Origin: an uncultured Collinsella sp.
Lineage (GTDB): Bacteria; Actinomycetota; Coriobacteriia; Coriobacteriales; Coriobacteriaceae
NCBI GenBank assembly: GCA_900550835.1
Contig: URTP01000036.1
Location: 1-14,415, forward strand
Direction of reading: 5' to 3'
DNA: 14,415 nt
Both the position numbers and the translations under genes were made by a program. How positions within the stretch are numbered: position 1 is the first letter of the stretch; each line of letters opens with the position of its first letter. The notes under the pieces are model-generated. The model saw only the letters and a program-made list of their open reading frames with translations. It was not told where the DNA came from and ran no database searches. Shown in pieces: positions 6,188 through 13,458 of this stretch.

Positions 6188-7675
6188 ATGGAAAATGAGA
6201 CGAGGGGCCAAGAGGACGCGGCCCAAGATGCAGCGGCGTGCGCCGAGGCCTTGGAGAGCCTAGACCGGTTTTCGCTGGACGAAGTTGCGTTTGACGAGAC
6301 AATCGCCGACATGCAGGACGCGGCGGGCGATGGCATACCGGATACGGGCGACGACGTCGAGGATGCTCGCGATGAAGCCGATGTCGAAAAAGGCGATGAC
6401 GAGGGCAATGGCCAACCGGAACCCAACGCGGGAGATGAGACCTCCCTGCTTGGCGACTTGCCCGTCGACGAATCGCTCACCCGCGAGCTCCCCGGCTTGG
6501 GCTCTGCGCCAGTCGTCGACGAGACCATCGCCATGGGAGATATTCCCCTGCCGTCCGCTCCCTCGGCACACGAAGCCGAGGTTCGTCATCGTAAGATGTC
6601 GCCCAAGCGCCGCAATCTGATGGTCGCCGGTGTCGTGGCTGTCGCGCTCGTCGCCGGCGGCGCGGGCTATGCGGCTTGGAACGGATACCAGCAAGAGCAG
6701 GCCGCCGTAGTTGCCGCAAACGCCCATACCATGATGTCGGTGCAAATTGGCGTACATGCCGCGGGACTCGACTGCTCCACCGGCTCAAAGATCCCCGTGC
6801 AGGTGAGTGGCCAGGACTCCGACGGCTCTTCTGTGAGCGAAACGCTCTACGTTGACGAGCACGGCCGCGGCATCAAACTGCTGCCCGGCGATTACACGCT
6901 CTCCATCGCTGCCTCCCCCATCGCGGCCGACGGCACCATCTATACCGTCCCGACCACCAAGACGCAGGTCACCGTTAAGAGCGATGGACAGGATTTAAGT
7001 GCCCAGGCTGCCTTTAAACTCAAGGTGCCTTCGGCCGACACGGTAACCAACGACCAGATCGACGCCGCCGCCAAGTATGCCGAGGAAGGCGGCGCGAGCT
7101 CCGCCGCCACCGCCAAGGTGCTCCAGCAGGCGGCAACCGCGCGGCGCGACGCCGCCGTCAATGCCGTGAGCGCGCAAAAGGCACAGGCAGCCCGTGATGC
7201 CGACGCCCGTCACAAGGCAACCGACCTCTACCAGCTCGATATCCCCGTCGAATGGTACGGCAAGGTCGAGACTTGGCAAAATGGCAGCACGCTATGCATC
7301 TATCTTGCCGGCGACAGCGATACGCCGATTGTGACGCTCGTCGCGGTGCGCGAGGGCGAGAGCTTTACGCCCGATGAGGGCGATACGGTTTTGGGTGCGG
7401 CCAATCTAGGCAACGGTTATACCGTCTACGCCAGCGGCCCCGTCTATCCGTACGTGGTGCCCCAGACCATCAACGGGCGCACGCAGAACCCCGTGTCGAC
7501 CTATCCCATGGACACAGCCATTGAGCTTGTCGAGCTTACGACCGGCAACCGCTACACCTACAGCCAGATCAAGAGCGTGCTGGTCGGCAAAGACGGCAAG
7601 GCCGACGCTGCCACCAAGCTCGAATGCGACTACATCGCCCAGATTCTGCTGCCGAGCATCAAGGCCCAGGACTAG
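6188..7675 (+). CDS. Single-pass membrane protein with long acidic cytoplasmic tail and secreted Ala-rich/beta region
   Basis: I do not recognise a named family for this 495-residue protein. Residues 1-130 are strongly acidic and disordered, with DETIA occurring twice (36-40, 111-115) and related VDES/VDET phrases. A basic KMSPKRR (136-142) precedes one membrane span (about 143-163). Basic side first implies the N-terminus is inside and the C-terminus outside. The outer part has a beta-rich segment (about 184-280) with the phrase LYVDEHGRGIKLLPGDYTLSI, recalling carboxypeptidase-regulatory/Cna-B-like folds. An Ala-rich helical segment follows (about 287-345), then a second globular region (350-495). 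GGGGGA upstream of the ATG supports the start. It is monocistronic: a terminator lies before it and a hairpin after it. A role in cell-surface or signalling functions is possible but unsupported by any catalytic motif. Confidence 0.8.
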   Translation: MENETRGQEDAAQDAAACAEALESLDRFSLDEVAFDETIADMQDAAGDGIPDTGDDVEDARDEADVEKGDDEGNGQPEPNAGDETSLLGDLPVDESLTRELPGLGSAPVVDETIAMGDIPLPSAPSAHEAEVRHRKMSPKRRNLMVAGVVAVALVAGGAGYAAWNGYQQEQAAVVAANAHTMMSVQIGVHAAGLDCSTGSKIPVQVSGQDSDGSSVSETLYVDEHGRGIKLLPGDYTLSIAASPIAADGTIYTVPTTKTQVTVKSDGQDLSAQAAFKLKVPSADTVTNDQIDAAAKYAEEGGASSAATAKVLQQAATARRDAAVNAVSAQKAQAARDADARHKATDLYQLDIPVEWYGKVETWQNGSTLCIYLAGDSDTPIVTLVAVREGESFTPDEGDTVLGAANLGNGYTVYASGPVYPYVVPQTINGRTQNPVSTYPMDTAIELVELTTGNRYTYSQIKSVLVGKDGKADAATKLECDYIAQILLPSIKAQD

Positions 7676-7710
7676 CCGGGCGCATCATGGTACTCCCCAA
7701 CCGTGATGAA

Positions 7711-7732
7711 GGGGCCAGGAGGTCCTGGCCCC
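7711..7732. terminator. Hairpin between convergent genes, possible bidirectional terminator
   Basis: GGGGCCAGGA and TCCTGGCCCC (7711-7720, 7723-7732) form a perfect 10-bp repeat with a 2-base centre, 36 bases after one stop and 17 bases after the other. Neither side has a T run, so it would be a weak intrinsic terminator or a transcript-end protector for both convergent genes. Confidence 0.5.
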
Positions 7733-7748
7733 ACAGATCCGTAGATGA

Positions 7749-9101
7749 TTAGGCAAGGAGCCACTTCCATGCGGGCACAGCGTGTACCACACCGTGTTCA
7801 CATGGAATATCGGCCTGTTCATCCATAGTAACGATTACCGACTCGCCAAGATCAAACTGGGCCATCGAGGCATCGAGGGCTGCAATTTCGCGTTCGCGCG
7901 TTTTCTCGCTTGCCATATCCACACTCACCTGAGTCAGGCTATAAGCCTGCATGAGAAGTGCATCCCCAGCCACAAAGTCAACCTCATGGCTTTTATTCTT
8001 CTCCTTGACCAGTAGGCGGCAGACCGAACCGACCCGCACCGCAGGAGTCCTTCTTCTGAGCGCATTGAACACCGCAGTCTCGAGCCTCTGGCCCTGGTCC
8101 AATGCCGATGCGGGAGAGAATGCTCCAAACATCGCAGGATCGACAGCGTAGACTTTAGACGCAGACCGCGTATTATTTGCAAGTGAACGCGTAAACTCCG
8201 GCACAGAAAACAGCAGGTAGGCGTCCTCGTAATACTCAAGTAAGTCGCTGAGCGAATTACGACTGACGGGTATCTGCCTGCTCTTGAACTCGTTGTACAC
8301 CTTGTTCACCGACAGCTCTCGTCCCGAAGATGCCATACACCGCGTCAGAAACAGTGAGGCCAAACGAGGGCTCTTGACGTCGTAACGCTCCACAACGTCC
8401 ATAGCGACCGTTCGCGACGCATATTCCTGTAGCAGCTGAATCGCGTCTGCGGGCGTCTGCTCAAGTGTCGCGATGAATCCCCCTCGCTCGAGATATCCGA
8501 CCAGATGGTGTCGGAGCAACGCTGCAGCGCTTGAGGAGAAGGGCGCGTTCGACTCAGGAACGCTCCCCGTCTTATATCGGACGTATTCCGAAAAACTCAA
8601 CGGAAAAAGCTCTCGCACAAGAGAACGGCCCCTGAACTCGCTCTTAAGTTCTGAGGACAGCATCTTAGAAGAAGATCCCGTCACGTAAACGGTCGCCTTC
8701 TCCGTATCGACCACGCGTCGCAGAAACGCACCCCATTCGGGTATTTCCTGGATCTCGTCAAAGAAAAGGTAGGCGCCCTCGCCTCGAGCAGCAGGATATA
8801 GTGCATAGAATGTATCGAGCACGTCCGCTAGTAGCGATGGCTCATACGGACGCAAGCGCTCATCCTCAAAATTGAAATATAGCATCCGGTCAAGCTCGAC
8901 GCCTTGGCCCTGAAGCCGCCGCATCTCCTGATACAAGCGATACGTCTTTCCACAACGACGGGCGCCCACAATCACATATACGATGTTGTCGCGCTTTGGC
9001 TCCTGCGGGTTGCCCAGATCAAGGTCGCGCTCAAAGACCTGCGGAATCCCCTGTTGCTCAAAGTCCTTTATTTTTTGAGCCACCAAGTCGTTGAATGCCA
9101 T
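7749..9101 (-). CDS. AAA+ ATPase with DUF4143-type C-terminal domain
   Basis: This 450-residue protein belongs to the widespread, horizontally spread group of ATPases with an N-terminal AAA domain and a C-terminal DUF4143 region. Walker A is GARRCGKT (46-53), Walker B YLFFDEIQEIPEW (111-123) and sensor 1 TGSSSKML (141-148). A helical DNA-binding-like segment (about 262-299) follows. The end carries a nuclease-fold-like pattern: E341 in LETAVFNALRRR, then HEVDFVAG (372-379) and LMQAYSLTQVS. The family's biochemical role is not settled. GGAG just before the ATG supports the start. The gene is clearly more AT-rich than its neighbours and is isolated between hairpins, which suggests transfer. A perfect 25-bp inverted repeat covers its promoter region, so it may be tightly or self regulated. 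Confidence 0.88.
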   Translation of the reverse strand: MAFNDLVAQKIKDFEQQGIPQVFERDLDLGNPQEPKRDNIVYVIVGARRCGKTYRLYQEMRRLQGQGVELDRMLYFNFEDERLRPYEPSLLADVLDTFYALYPAARGEGAYLFFDEIQEIPEWGAFLRRVVDTEKATVYVTGSSSKMLSSELKSEFRGRSLVRELFPLSFSEYVRYKTGSVPESNAPFSSSAAALLRHHLVGYLERGGFIATLEQTPADAIQLLQEYASRTVAMDVVERYDVKSPRLASLFLTRCMASSGRELSVNKVYNEFKSRQIPVSRNSLSDLLEYYEDAYLLFSVPEFTRSLANNTRSASKVYAVDPAMFGAFSPASALDQGQRLETAVFNALRRRTPAVRVGSVCRLLVKEKNKSHEVDFVAGDALLMQAYSLTQVSVDMASEKTREREIAALDASMAQFDLGESVIVTMDEQADIPCEHGVVHAVPAWKWLLA

Positions 9102-9109
9102 AATTCTCC

Positions 9110-9169
9110 AATCTTGCTCTCCTGCTAATCAAGATTATAACGATTCTTGATTAGCAGGAGAGCAAGATT
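9110..9169. repeat. Perfect 25-bp inverted repeat upstream of the AAA ATPase gene
   Basis: Arms 9110-9134 and 9145-9169 are exact reverse complements around a 10-base centre, TTATAACGAT. The 9-base word TCTTGATTA, which ends the inner part of the arms, occurs a third time at 9177-9185. The repeat begins 8 bases upstream of the ATPase start codon, right behind its GGAG ribosome site, and encloses a leftward TATAAT. It could be a large operator, an mRNA leader hairpin if transcription starts further upstream, or the remnant of a small inverted-repeat element. Confidence 0.9.
9134..9139 (-). promoter_or_regulatory. Candidate -10 box (TATAAT) for the AAA ATPase gene
   Basis: Read leftward, the plus-strand bases ATTATA give a consensus TATAAT, 32 bases upstream of the start codon and at the centre of the 25-bp inverted repeat. 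No convincing -35 box lies 16-18 bases upstream, where the repeat arm sits, so the promoter would be weak or would need an activator. Confidence 0.45.
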
Positions 9170-9282
9170 ATGCGTATCTTGATTAATGGATAAGCAAGTT
9201 TTCTATTAGTGGCCCCTCCCGGAGGATATCGAGCGGCCGAGGGGGGCAGGCATGAACGCCTCTAGCCGAAAACAAAGTAGCT

Positions 9283-9327
9283 AAAAAAGCCCCGTCCCAA
9301 ATGAGCTACTTAACGCCAGGGGTCGGC
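9283..9327 (-). terminator. Weak candidate terminator of the 64-residue protein gene
   Basis: Read leftward, GGGACGGGGC is followed by TTTTTT (plus-strand A run 9283-9288). It can pair imperfectly with GCCGACCCC (9319-9327 on the plus strand) inside the gene's last codons. A separate 8-bp stem AAGTAGCT / AGCTACTT (9275-9282, 9304-9311) overlaps it and would compete. The T run is convincing; the stem is not. Confidence 0.3.
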
Positions 9328-9504
9328 TTCGAAGAGGGGCTCGCGCTCGGGGCGACGATCGCTATAAGGATCGTAGCCGTCGTCATCCTCGTTCTCGGCA
9401 CGGATGTAGGGGTCGCGCGGCTTGGGCACAGGCTTGGGTGCAGGCTTGGGTGCGGCCGGCGCGGCGTTGGCGACCGGCGCATTCGTCTTGTTCTTGTCTA
9501 TCAT
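9310..9504 (-). CDS. Small Pro/Ala-rich acidic protein of unknown function
   Basis: This 64-residue protein has no recognised family. A spacer of Ala-Pro-Lys repeats (PAAPKPAPKPVPKPRDP, about 16-32) is followed by an acidic and aromatic stretch (ENEDDDGYDPYSD) and the end LFEADPWR. No membrane span or signal is seen, so it is probably cytoplasmic and disordered. The start at 9504 has AAGGAG 8 bases upstream. An ATG two codons earlier (9510) is too close to that site. The frame stays open to 9576, but that would run into the clpB terminator. It lies 135 bases downstream of clpB in the same direction and behind clpB's terminator, so it is expressed either alone or by read-through. Good ribosome site and biased composition support a real gene. 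Confidence 0.65.
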   Translation of the reverse strand: MIDKNKTNAPVANAAPAAPKPAPKPVPKPRDPYIRAENEDDDGYDPYSDRRPEREPLFEADPWR

Positions 9505-9555
9505 CTGCATATCTCCTTGCCATGCAATCGTGTTCAACATTATCGATTGTCGCAC

Positions 9556-9592
9556 GAAAAAGGGCGGCGGACCCAATTGGATCCGCCGCCCT
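9556..9592 (-). terminator. Intrinsic terminator of clpB
   Basis: A perfect 11-bp stem AGGGCGGCGGA / TCCGCCGCCCT (9561-9571, 9582-9592) is followed leftward by TTTTT (plus-strand A run beginning 9557). It lies 47 bases after the clpB stop. The loop holds the self-complementary CCAATTGG. Confidence 0.88.
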
Positions 9593-9638
9593 TGGCGTTT
9601 AGAGACGGCTGGCAGATTTTAAGGCATGTCCCATAAAT

Positions 9639-12266
9639 CTACTCGGCGTCGGGGACCTCGTAGGTAGCAGACGGCGTGTTGTCGCACACGACGGTAAAGC
9701 CGCCGTCCTTGTCGGCATCGACCGTCACCTGATCGCCCTCGCGCACCGTACCGTCGATGATGGCGGCGGCGATGGCGTCCACGACCTCGCGCTGGACCAG
9801 GCGCTTGAGCGGACGGGCACCGAACACGGGGTCCAGGCCACCCACGGCGAGCATCTGCTTGGCCGCCGGGGTGATGGCAAGCGTCATGCGCTCCTTGGCC
9901 AGACGCGCGCGGACGTCGGCAAGCTGGATGTCGACGATCTTCTCGATCTGCGCCATGCCGAGCGGATGGAACACCACGATATCGTCGATACGGTTGAGGA
10001 ACTCGGGGCGGAAGGTCTGAGCCATGGCGGCGTCGACCTGATGGCGCATCTCCTCCTCGTCCTTACCGGACAGATCGGCGATGGCCTTGGAGCCCACGTT
10101 AGACGTCATGATGATGATCGTGTTCTTGAAGGACACCTGGCGACCCTGGCCATCGGTCAGACGGCCGTCATCAAGCACCTGCAGCAGCACGTTAAAGACA
10201 TCCGGATGAGCCTTCTCCATCTCGTCGAGCAAAATCACGGAGTACGGACGACGGCGCACGGCCTCGGTAAGCTGGCCGCCCTCGTCGTAACCCACGTATC
10301 CCGGAGGCGCACCGATCAGACGTTGGACGCTGAACTTCTCCATGTACTCGGACATGTCGATACGCACGAGCGCACGCTCGTCATCGAACAGGCACTCGGC
10401 AAGCGCCTTGGCGAGCTCGGTCTTGCCCACGCCGGTGGGGCCCAGGAAGAAGAAGCTGCCGATGGGCTTGTCCGGATCGGAGAGGCCCGCACGGCTGCGA
10501 CGCACGGCCGCGGCGACAGCGGAGACCGCCTCGTCCTGGCCGATGACGCGCTTATGCAGCTCGCCCTCCAAGCCCTTCAGCTTGTCGAGCTCGCCCTGCA
10601 TCATCTTGGAGACGGGCACGCCGGTCCAAGCGCTCACGACCTCAGCGATCTCATCGGAGGTCACCTGCTCGTTGAGGCCCTCGCCGTCCTGCTGCTTTTG
10701 CGCCTCGAGCGCAGCCTCGGAATCCTGAATCTGCTGCTGCAGGCCCGGAATCACGGAGTAGCGCAGCTCGGACGCACGGCCCAGGTCGCCGTTGCGCGTC
10801 GCACGCTCCTCTTCGCTCTTGGCCTCGTCGAGCTGTCCCTTGAGCTCCTGCACGTGGTCGATGGCGTTCTTCTGGTTGAGCCAGCCGGCCTTTTGCACGT
10901 TGAGCTTTTCTTGGACCTCGGCAATCTCTTGGCGCAGGGCCTCCAGACGCTCCTTGGAGGCGTCGTCGGTCTCCTTCATGAGCGCCTGCTCCTCGATCTG
11001 CAGCTGGGTGAGCTGACGCGTGGTGGCATCGATCTCGACCGGCATGCTGTCGAGCTCCATGCGCAGGCGGCTTGCCGCCTCATCAACCAGGTCGATGGCC
11101 TTATCGGGCAGGAAGCGGTCGGCGATGTAGCGATCGGAGAGGTCGGCGGCCGCCACGAGCGCGCTATCGGTGATATGCACGCCGTGGAAGATCTCGTACT
11201 TCTCCTTGAGGCCACGCAGGATCGAGATGGTGTCCTCGACGGTGGGCTCGGAGACCATCACGGTCTGGAAACGACGGGCGAGTGCCGCGTCCTTCTCGAT
11301 GTACTTGCGATACTCGTCGAGCGTAGTCGCGCCGATTGCGTGCAAGTCGCCACGGGCAAGCGCCGGCTTCAGGATGTTGCCGGCGTCCATGGAGCCCTCG
11401 GTGGCACCCGCGCCCACGATGGTGTGGAGCTCATCGATGAACAGGATGACCTTGCCTTCGGACTTTTGGACTTCCTTGAGCACGGCCTTCAAGCGGTCCT
11501 CGAACTCGCCGCGGTACTTGGCGCCGGCGACCAGCGCGCTCATGTCGAGCTCGATGAGGTCGCGGTCGCGCAGGGTGCTCGGTACGTCGCCGGCCACGAT
11601 TCGCTGAGCAATGCCCTCGACGATGGCCGTCTTGCCGACGCCCGGCTCGCCGATAAGCACGGGGTTGTTCTTGGTGCGGCGGGACAGAACCTGAATAGTA
11701 CGACGGATCTCGTCGGTACGGCCGATGACCGGGTCGAGCTTGCCGGCGCGAGCCAGATCGCAGATGTTGCGACCGTACTGCTCCAACGCCTCAAACTGCG
11801 TCTTGTCCTCGGCAGACGTCACGCGGTCATCGCCGCGCAGTTCCTCGTAGACTTGCTCGATGCGCTCCTTGGTCACGCCGGCGCCACGCAGCACGCGACC
11901 CGCCTCACCCTTGTCCTCGGCAAGTGCCATCAGCAGATGCTCGGTCACCACAAAGCTGTCGCCCATCTTGGTGGCCTTTTTCTCGGCCTTCTCGATCACG
12001 CGAACGAGCTCGTTGGACAGGCCCATCTGCTGACCCTCGCCCGACACCTTGGGCGCATGGTCGATGGCATCTTGTGTGGAGCGTGCGAGCTGAGCCGGGT
12101 CGGCACCGATGCGCTCGATGATCACGGAGATATTGCGCTCGCCGGCACCGAGCAGGGCAGACAGCAGGTGGATCGGCTCCACCGCGCCGGCCTGTGCATC
12201 GGCAGCCGTGCTCATGGCGGTCTGCAGCGCCTCGCGCGACGTCATTGCTAGCTTATCGATTCTCAT
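9639..12266 (-). CDS. clpB: ClpB, ATP-dependent protein disaggregase
   Basis: This 875-residue hexameric Hsp100 chaperone threads aggregated proteins through its pore with DnaK/DnaJ/GrpE help. Domains in order are the N-terminal Clp repeats (about 1-145); AAA1 with Walker A GEPGVGKT (206-213), pore loop KYRG (250-253), Walker B ILFIDE (274-279) and arginine fingers R331-R332; a coiled-coil M-domain (about 405-530), which separates ClpB from ClpA/C; AAA2 with Walker A GPTGVGKT (609-616), pore loop GYVGY (656-660) and Walker B VILLDE (677-682); and sensor-2 GARP (816-819). Both ATPase sites look intact. No IGF/IGL ClpP-docking loop was noticed, as expected for ClpB. The start at 12266 has a near-ideal AGAGGTGATT ribosome site. 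Length is normal. It is monocistronic here, without other heat-shock genes alongside. Confidence 0.97.
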   Translation of the reverse strand: MRIDKLAMTSREALQTAMSTAADAQAGAVEPIHLLSALLGAGERNISVIIERIGADPAQLARSTQDAIDHAPKVSGEGQQMGLSNELVRVIEKAEKKATKMGDSFVVTEHLLMALAEDKGEAGRVLRGAGVTKERIEQVYEELRGDDRVTSAEDKTQFEALEQYGRNICDLARAGKLDPVIGRTDEIRRTIQVLSRRTKNNPVLIGEPGVGKTAIVEGIAQRIVAGDVPSTLRDRDLIELDMSALVAGAKYRGEFEDRLKAVLKEVQKSEGKVILFIDELHTIVGAGATEGSMDAGNILKPALARGDLHAIGATTLDEYRKYIEKDAALARRFQTVMVSEPTVEDTISILRGLKEKYEIFHGVHITDSALVAAADLSDRYIADRFLPDKAIDLVDEAASRLRMELDSMPVEIDATTRQLTQLQIEEQALMKETDDASKERLEALRQEIAEVQEKLNVQKAGWLNQKNAIDHVQELKGQLDEAKSEEERATRNGDLGRASELRYSVIPGLQQQIQDSEAALEAQKQQDGEGLNEQVTSDEIAEVVSAWTGVPVSKMMQGELDKLKGLEGELHKRVIGQDEAVSAVAAAVRRSRAGLSDPDKPIGSFFFLGPTGVGKTELAKALAECLFDDERALVRIDMSEYMEKFSVQRLIGAPPGYVGYDEGGQLTEAVRRRPYSVILLDEMEKAHPDVFNVLLQVLDDGRLTDGQGRQVSFKNTIIIMTSNVGSKAIADLSGKDEEEMRHQVDAAMAQTFRPEFLNRIDDIVVFHPLGMAQIEKIVDIQLADVRARLAKERMTLAITPAAKQMLAVGGLDPVFGARPLKRLVQREVVDAIAAAIIDGTVREGDQVTVDADKDGGFTVVCDNTPSATYEVPDAE

Positions 12267-12287
12267 GGAATCACCTCTCTTGGGGCG

Positions 12288-12305
12288 GCCGCCCTACGGG
12301 GCGGC
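12288..12305 (-). promoter_or_regulatory. Stable hairpin in the clpB leader
   Basis: GCCGCCC / GGGCGGC (12288-12294, 12299-12305) pair around a 4-base loop just upstream of the clpB ribosome site. The overlapping 12-base palindrome GGGCGGCCGCCC (12283-12294) offers a competing fold. Two alternative GC-rich folds in front of a heat-shock gene could influence translation, but the ribosome site itself is not visibly paired. Confidence 0.4.
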
Positions 12306-12344
12306 TTCACGTTGTTCGAGAAGTATTGTTGCCAGCTTTACGCG

Positions 12345-12380
12345 ATCTTATACACAAATCTAAGTCTCTATATATAAGAT
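12345..12380. promoter_or_regulatory. AT-rich island with 8-bp inverted repeat, probable clpB promoter region
   Basis: ATCTTATA (12345-12352) and TATAAGAT (12373-12380) are exact reverse complements 20 bases apart in a short AT-rich patch about 80-115 bases before the clpB start. TATAAG read leftward could be a -10 box. No -35 at good spacing was found. Neither a HAIR-type (CTTGAGT-N7-ACTCAAG) nor a CIRCE heat-shock operator is visible, so the repressor, if any, is unknown. Confidence 0.4.
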
Positions 12381-12443
12381 TTTCTGAGTGAATTACGGAT
12401 AGGGTACTGAGATGTCAGCCCGCCGCTGCCCAGGCGCGCTACC

Positions 12444-12500
12444 GTCTCGATCTGTAACATCTAGCAGCCATTTTTGATCCTAGATGTTACAGATCGAGAC
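12444..12500. repeat. Family I palindromic element, copy 1 (57 nt)
   Basis: Perfect 21-nt arms at 12444-12464 and 12480-12500 (core CGATCTGTAACATCTAG) surround a 15-nt loop, CAGCCATTTTTGATC. The same arms with the same arm and loop lengths return at 14237-14293 and 14317-14373. It abuts a family II element on its right. No T run follows either side. Confidence 0.92.
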
Positions 12501-12552
12501 AGACCGAAAACCACCACAAAGAGGACAGGCACCTTTGTGGTGGTCGCGGTCT
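12501..12552 (-). repeat. Family II palindromic element, copy 1, placed as terminator
   Basis: The 35-nt core (12510-12544) has 12-bp arms ACCACCACAAAG / CTTTGTGGTGGT and the loop AGGACAGGCAC. Here an outer stem AGACCG / CGGTCT (12501-12506, 12547-12552) extends it. It begins directly after the stop of the leftward gene. Read leftward, the core stem is followed by TTTTC, so it can act as that gene's terminator. Confidence 0.85.
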
Positions 12553-13224
12553 CTACTCCTTCGCCGAACCCGTACTTCCCGATTCGACGGTCCAGGGCAT
12601 CTCATCCTCGAACAGCCATGTACGGGCAGACCCACTATCGCGTGCAGTCTGCGGGTCAGGCAAGCAGGTCTGTTTATAGGCATCTTGGATACACTGACCC
12701 ATAAAATCGTTGAGCTCGGTCTGGTCGCCCTCCATGACATAGGCGACATCGCCGTCCATGATGTAGATGCCCGGACCCTCATTGCCCTCGTAGCCCGGAT
12801 CGTACGAGACATCACATAACTTTGCGCCGTTTGCAGTGTCCAGCTCGATGGACGAGTGGCATCCGCCAACCATGTCGTTCGCTTTTGCCCGATAGGACGC
12901 ATATCCGTACCAACGCTTAAATGTTTTGCCCTTGAGTAGCTCGGACGCCCTATCGATCAGGCTTGTATCCGTGGTATAGCGCATGGCCCCAAGCTGAATA
13001 CGCGGATAATTGCTAATACCCAGCACAGCCGGCTGCTCATCAAAATCAACGGTAATGGTCTCGGGCTTGTCGTCGCCGGTCAGAAGTTCGACAGATTGAG
13101 TCACAGGCTTGACCACCGGCTCCGTCACCGCAGCAGGTAGAAATGCCATACCGACAGCGCCCGCGCCAACCACAGCGATCGCAAGCGCCAAGACAATCAA
13201 TCCAATACGGGCAGAACGGCTCAC
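12553..13224 (-). CDS. Membrane-anchored extracytoplasmic protein of unknown function
   Basis: This protein of about 223 residues has no recognised family. A short basic N-terminus (SRSAR) leads into one hydrophobic span (about 8-30), then an extracytoplasmic region with four Cys (122, 137, 178, 187 in GGCHSS, KLCDVS, GQCIQD, KQTCLPD), suggesting two disulfides. No lipobox precedes the first Cys. The start is uncertain: the frame opens at a GTG at 13263, and there is no ATG before the span. The GTG at 13224 is chosen because GGGGTG lies 8 bases upstream and the span then starts at residue 8; the GTG at 13239 with AAGG is an alternative. It is divergent from the gene at 13459 and ends against a family II palindrome. 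Confidence 0.72.
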   Translation of the reverse strand: MSRSARIGLIVLALAIAVVGAGAVGMAFLPAAVTEPVVKPVTQSVELLTGDDKPETITVDFDEQPAVLGISNYPRIQLGAMRYTTDTSLIDRASELLKGKTFKRWYGYASYRAKANDMVGGCHSSIELDTANGAKLCDVSYDPGYEGNEGPGIYIMDGDVAYVMEGDQTELNDFMGQCIQDAYKQTCLPDPQTARDSGSARTWLFEDEMPWTVESGSTGSAKE

Positions 13225-13313
13225 GGCAAAACACCCCACAATGCAAACCTTCGCCACCTGCACTAATGATACCGCCAGCTAACACTATTACCAAAAGAAG
13301 CCGCGCGCTCCTC

Positions 13314-13348
13314 ACCACCACAAAGGGGACAGGCACCTTTGTGGTGGT
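13314..13348 (+). repeat. Family II palindromic element, copy 2, in the divergent promoter gap
   Basis: Arms ACCACCACAAAGG / CCTTTGTGGTGGT (13314-13326, 13336-13348) enclose the loop GGACAGGCA. The 35 bases differ from copy 1 at only one position. TTTTC follows on the right. Unlike copies 1 and 3 it lies upstream of both neighbouring genes, where a terminator would have no obvious gene to end. Confidence 0.9.
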
Positions 13349-13458
13349 TTTCGACGCTAACGGTCGACCATCTCGCGCAATGAGATTAAACTTGAATTGC
13401 TCTCTGAACATATCCATTTCTGCCTATCCTCAACAGATCTTTGTCTCGAGGAGCGCAT

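Noticed and set aside
9211..9247. CCCCTC / GAGGGG stem in the gap left of the 64-residue protein gene
   Set aside because: A short stem with a 20-base loop and no T run; not distinguishable from chance in GC-rich DNA.
9966..12251. A 761-codon rightward open frame opposite clpB
   Set aside because: Same antisense effect. The leftward frame is unmistakably ClpB, and the opposite frame has no recognisable domain.
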